Below, piece by piece: positions 61,777-64,000 of a DNA stretch of 64,000 nt. A program made the translations under genes and the position numbers. The notes beneath the pieces are model-generated. The model was not told where the DNA came from and ran no database searches. It saw only the letters and a program-made list of their open reading frames with translations. Source of the stretch: Bacillus sp. SKDU12 (GTDB lineage: Bacteria > Bacillota > Bacilli > Bacillales > Bacillaceae); contig NZ_MSRC01000008.1 of NCBI RefSeq assembly GCF_010093085.1, forward strand, positions 1 through 64,000. The letters are read 5' to 3'. How positions within the stretch are numbered: position 1 is the stretch's first letter; the number at the start of each line of letters is the position of its first letter.

Positions 61777-63162
61777 TTACTCGGAAGACGGGCGGGAAAA
61801 TTTCTTCAGACGGTATTGGAGGCTTTGTCTGCTAATGCCAAGCTCCTGGGCAGCTTGTGAGATGTTATGGCTGTGTTTTATCAAGACGTTTTCAATCATA
61901 TATTTTTCGAAGCTCTCCATTTTTTCCTTTAAGTCCGCGGCTGGCTGGTGTCTTGGTATTTCAAGCTCTGGAATGTCTGCCGGCTTAATTTTCAGGCGGT
62001 ATTGATAAGGCAGATGGGAAGCCGTCATCGTTTGCTCGTCCGTCATGAAATTCATTGCGCCTTCAATCATATGCTCAAGCTCACGAATATTTCCCGGCCA
62101 GTCGTAAGATAAGAAAAATTGCTTCACGTCTTCGCTGATGTGTTCAACATTCATTTGAAACAGGTGATTGTTTTTCTGGAGAAATTCCGATGCGAGCAGT
62201 AAAATGTCTTCTTTGCGTTCCCGCAGCGGCGGGATGATCAGGGTCACGACGCTCAGCCTGTAATACAAGTCCTTCCGCATTCGTTCACCCGCAATCGCAT
62301 CGATCGGATCTTCGCTCATCGTGGCGATAATACGTACGTCAATCGGCGTATCCTTTGTCGAACCGATGCGCCTGATTTTCCGTTCTTGAAGGGCGCGCAG
62401 CAGCTTTGCCTGAAGGCTGAAATTCAGAGAGTTGATTTCATCTAACAGCAGTGTGCCCCCATGTGCTTGTTCAAACAGGCCGGGCTGGTCCACAGCGCCG
62501 GTAAACGCACCTTTTTTCGTTCCGAACAACATGCTTTCCACAAGGCTGTCTGGTAGTGCCGCGCAGTTTTGTGAAATAAACGGGCCGTCTGAACGTTCGC
62601 TGCCGTTATGAATACTTTGTGCAAAAAGCTCTTTTCCTGTACCTGTTTCCCCAGCGAGCAGGACAGATGATGAGGTGCGCGTTGCCCGCTTCGCATTTTC
62701 GACGACGTCTTGAATGGCTGGGCTGGTGCCGAGAATGCTGTCAAAGGTATAGATCGTGTTTCCTTTTTTGTTCATATTCTCTCTGATCAGCCGTTCTAGT
62801 TTTGTTACATCTTTGGCAATTTCAACTGCACCACTAATGTTGCCGTCCTTGACGATAGGATAGGTATGATTGATTGTCGTGATTTCCTGTCCTTTATTAT
62901 TGAAGTAGCTTTGCTTCACATTTTTAGTCGTTATGCCTTCCTGAAGGGCCTGTATAAGCGTGCTGTCCTGCTGCTTAGAAAACATAAACACATCCATCAG
63001 GTTTTTATTCAGGACGTCATGCTTCTCCATATCTTCAATCTGCATCATTTTATTGTTATAAATGATCGTATTGCCGTGCTCGTCTACCGCGTGCAGGCCA
63101 ACATCAATCTCATCCAAAATGCTCTGAAAAACCAATGTGAGGAATTCGCTGTCCTTGACCAG
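61777..63162 (-). CDS. rocR: Arginine catabolism activator RocR (NtrC type)
   Basis: Activates SigL-dependent roc operons in response to ornithine or citrulline. It has an N-terminal PAS-type sensor (about 10-110). The AAA+ domain has Walker A GETGTGKELFAQSI, the sigma54-contact GAFTGA, and GTLLLDEIN. The C-terminal Fis-like HTH is NISQAAQELGISRQSLQYRL. I extend it to a CTG start (63160-63162), with AAGGGGGT 7 bases upstream, giving 461 residues (VKDSEFLTLVFQS), the known length of RocR. The first ATG would cut ten residues. Confidence 0.95.
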   Translation of the reverse strand: MVKDSEFLTLVFQSILDEIDVGLHAVDEHGNTIIYNNKMMQIEDMEKHDVLNKNLMDVFMFSKQQDSTLIQALQEGITTKNVKQSYFNNKGQEITTINHTYPIVKDGNISGAVEIAKDVTKLERLIRENMNKKGNTIYTFDSILGTSPAIQDVVENAKRATRTSSSVLLAGETGTGKELFAQSIHNGSERSDGPFISQNCAALPDSLVESMLFGTKKGAFTGAVDQPGLFEQAHGGTLLLDEINSLNFSLQAKLLRALQERKIRRIGSTKDTPIDVRIIATMSEDPIDAIAGERMRKDLYYRLSVVTLIIPPLRERKEDILLLASEFLQKNNHLFQMNVEHISEDVKQFFLSYDWPGNIRELEHMIEGAMNFMTDEQTMTASHLPYQYRLKIKPADIPELEIPRHQPAADLKEKMESFEKYMIENVLIKHSHNISQAAQELGISRQSLQYRLKKFSRPSSE

Positions 63163-63228
63163 AATGTGTACCCCCTTCGATTGTTTTCATACTATTCTCT
63201 CTATTTTATAAAAAGATCGAAAGGATAC

Positions 63229-63243
63229 GCAAAAGAATTTTGC
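63229..63243. promoter_or_regulatory. RocR upstream activating sequence
   Basis: GCAAAAGAATTTTGC, a perfect inverted repeat (6-base arms) about 62 bases above the -24 element; it matches the form of RocR-binding UAS elements of the rocDEF promoter. A less perfect TTTTTGCAC at about 63256 may be part of a second copy. It would also place RocR over its own promoter region. Confidence 0.82.
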
Positions 63244-63304
63244 ACTTGTGGAATATTTTTGCACCTCGTCCGCGAAAATTGTAGAAAACATAAGCCATTT
63301 TGAT

Positions 63305-63321
63305 TTGGCACAGAACTTGCA
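63305..63321 (+). promoter_or_regulatory. SigL (sigma-54) promoter of rocD
   Basis: TTGGCACAGAACTTGCA: -24 GG and -12 GC separated by 10 bases, nearly ideal for sigma-54. It lies about 60 bases before rocD. Confidence 0.93.
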
Positions 63322-63379
63322 TTTATCAAAAGGAAAGCAGGATAACATGTTGAAAACAGAAAACAAGGGGGAATTCAAA

Positions 63380-64000
63380 ATGCCAGCTAAATCTAAATCC
63401 GAAGAATTGATTGAACAGACGTCACATTACGGAGCTAATAATTATCATCCGCTCCCGATTGTCATTTCTGAAGCGCTGGGTGCTTGGGTAAAGGACCCGG
63501 AAGGCAATGAATATATGGATATGCTGAGTGCTTATTCTGCGGTAAACCAAGGTCACAGACATCCAAAAATCATTCAGGCATTGAAGGATCAAGCTGATAA
63601 AATCACCCTCACATCACGCGCATTTCACAATGATCAGCTGGGGCCATTTTATGAAAAAACAGCTAAGCTGACGGGTAAAGAGATGATTCTGCCGATGAAT
63701 ACAGGAGCTGAAGCGGTTGAATCTGCAGTGAAAGCGGCGAGACGCTGGGCTTATGAAGTGAAGGGCGCAGCAGACAATCAAGCAGAAATCATCGCATGTG
63801 CCGGGAACTTTCACGGCCGGACCATGCTGGCGGTATCTCTTTCTTCTGAAGAGGAGTATAAAAGAGGATTCGGGCCGATGCTCCCGGGAATCAAATTAAT
63901 TCCATACGGTGATGCTGACGCGCTTCGCCAAGCCATTACGCCGAATACAGCGGCATTTTTGTTCGAACCGATTCAAGGCGAAGCGGGCATTGTCATTCCG
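63380..64000 (+). CDS. rocD: Ornithine aminotransferase RocD (partial, cut by the window end)
   Basis: PLP-dependent class III aminotransferase converting ornithine to glutamate semialdehyde in arginine breakdown. The 207 visible residues start [20 protein letters not shown] and include [32 protein letters not shown] (phosphate-binding loop), [13 protein letters not shown] and [10 protein letters not shown]. The PLP lysine lies beyond the end. AAGGGGG precedes the ATG. Confidence 0.97.
   Translation, partial: MPAKSKSEELIEQTSHYGANNYHPLPIVISEALGAWVKDPEGNEYMDMLSAYSAVNQGHRHPKIIQALKDQADKITLTSRAFHNDQLGPFYEKTAKLTGKEMILPMNTGAEAVESAVKAARRWAYEVKGAADNQAEIIACAGNFHGRTMLAVSLSSEEEYKRGFGPMLPGIKLIPYGDADALRQAITPNTAAFLFEPIQGEAGIVIP

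Overview
The window is the replication-origin region of a member of the Bacillus subtilis group, written in the reverse of the usual orientation. It runs gyrA-gyrB-remB-recF-yaaA-dnaN-dnaA (all minus), oriC, then rpmH-rnpA-spoIIIJ-jag-mnmE-mnmG-rsmG-noc-yyaB-soj-spo0J and on through the yya/yyb/yyc genes to purA, walRKHIJ, htrC, rocR and the start of rocD. Gene order and protein lengths fit B. subtilis closely, but many residues, missing genes and decayed genes show it is not strain 168. A close relative such as B. spizizenii, B. vallismortis or B. mojavensis is likely; this is inference, and I ran no database search.

Layout. 1-9324: 5' leader and promoter of an rRNA operon at the left edge, then the replication and gyrase genes on the minus strand. 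7793-7983 and 9436-9760 are the two halves of the bipartite oriC. 9943-19800: ribosome, RNase P, membrane insertion, tRNA modification and chromosome segregation genes, including a perfect parS inside spo0J. 19802-33078: yyaC to yyaL, with the rpsF-ssbA-rpsR operon, exoA and two decayed genes (ccpB, yyaI). 33079-39600: an AT-rich accessory region with a partial second copy of the yyaL 5' end, a small HTH regulator/membrane-protein operon with its own operator, a secreted protein with an acidic partner, and the remains of a Rap phosphatase, a lipoprotein, a UspA protein, a phage-like regulator and a GNAT acetyltransferase. 39621-49500: yybI, yybO, ppaC, yybR, cotF, yybS-gdpP-rplI and yycB. 49565-64000: yycC, yycD, dnaC, a decayed yycE, purA, four tRNAs, the WalRK operon, htrC, and the divergent rocR/rocD pair with a sigma-54-type promoter.

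How the genes work together. Initiation (DnaA, DnaN, oriC, DnaC helicase, SsbA), supercoiling (GyrAB), segregation (Soj, Spo0J, four parS-like sites) and nucleoid occlusion (Noc) lie together. They are interleaved with ribosomal proteins and wall homeostasis control (WalRKHIJ). The accessory region between yyaL and yybI, where strain 168 carries yyaM-yybH, is where anything new is most likely. The best candidate is the two-gene unit at 36906-37835.
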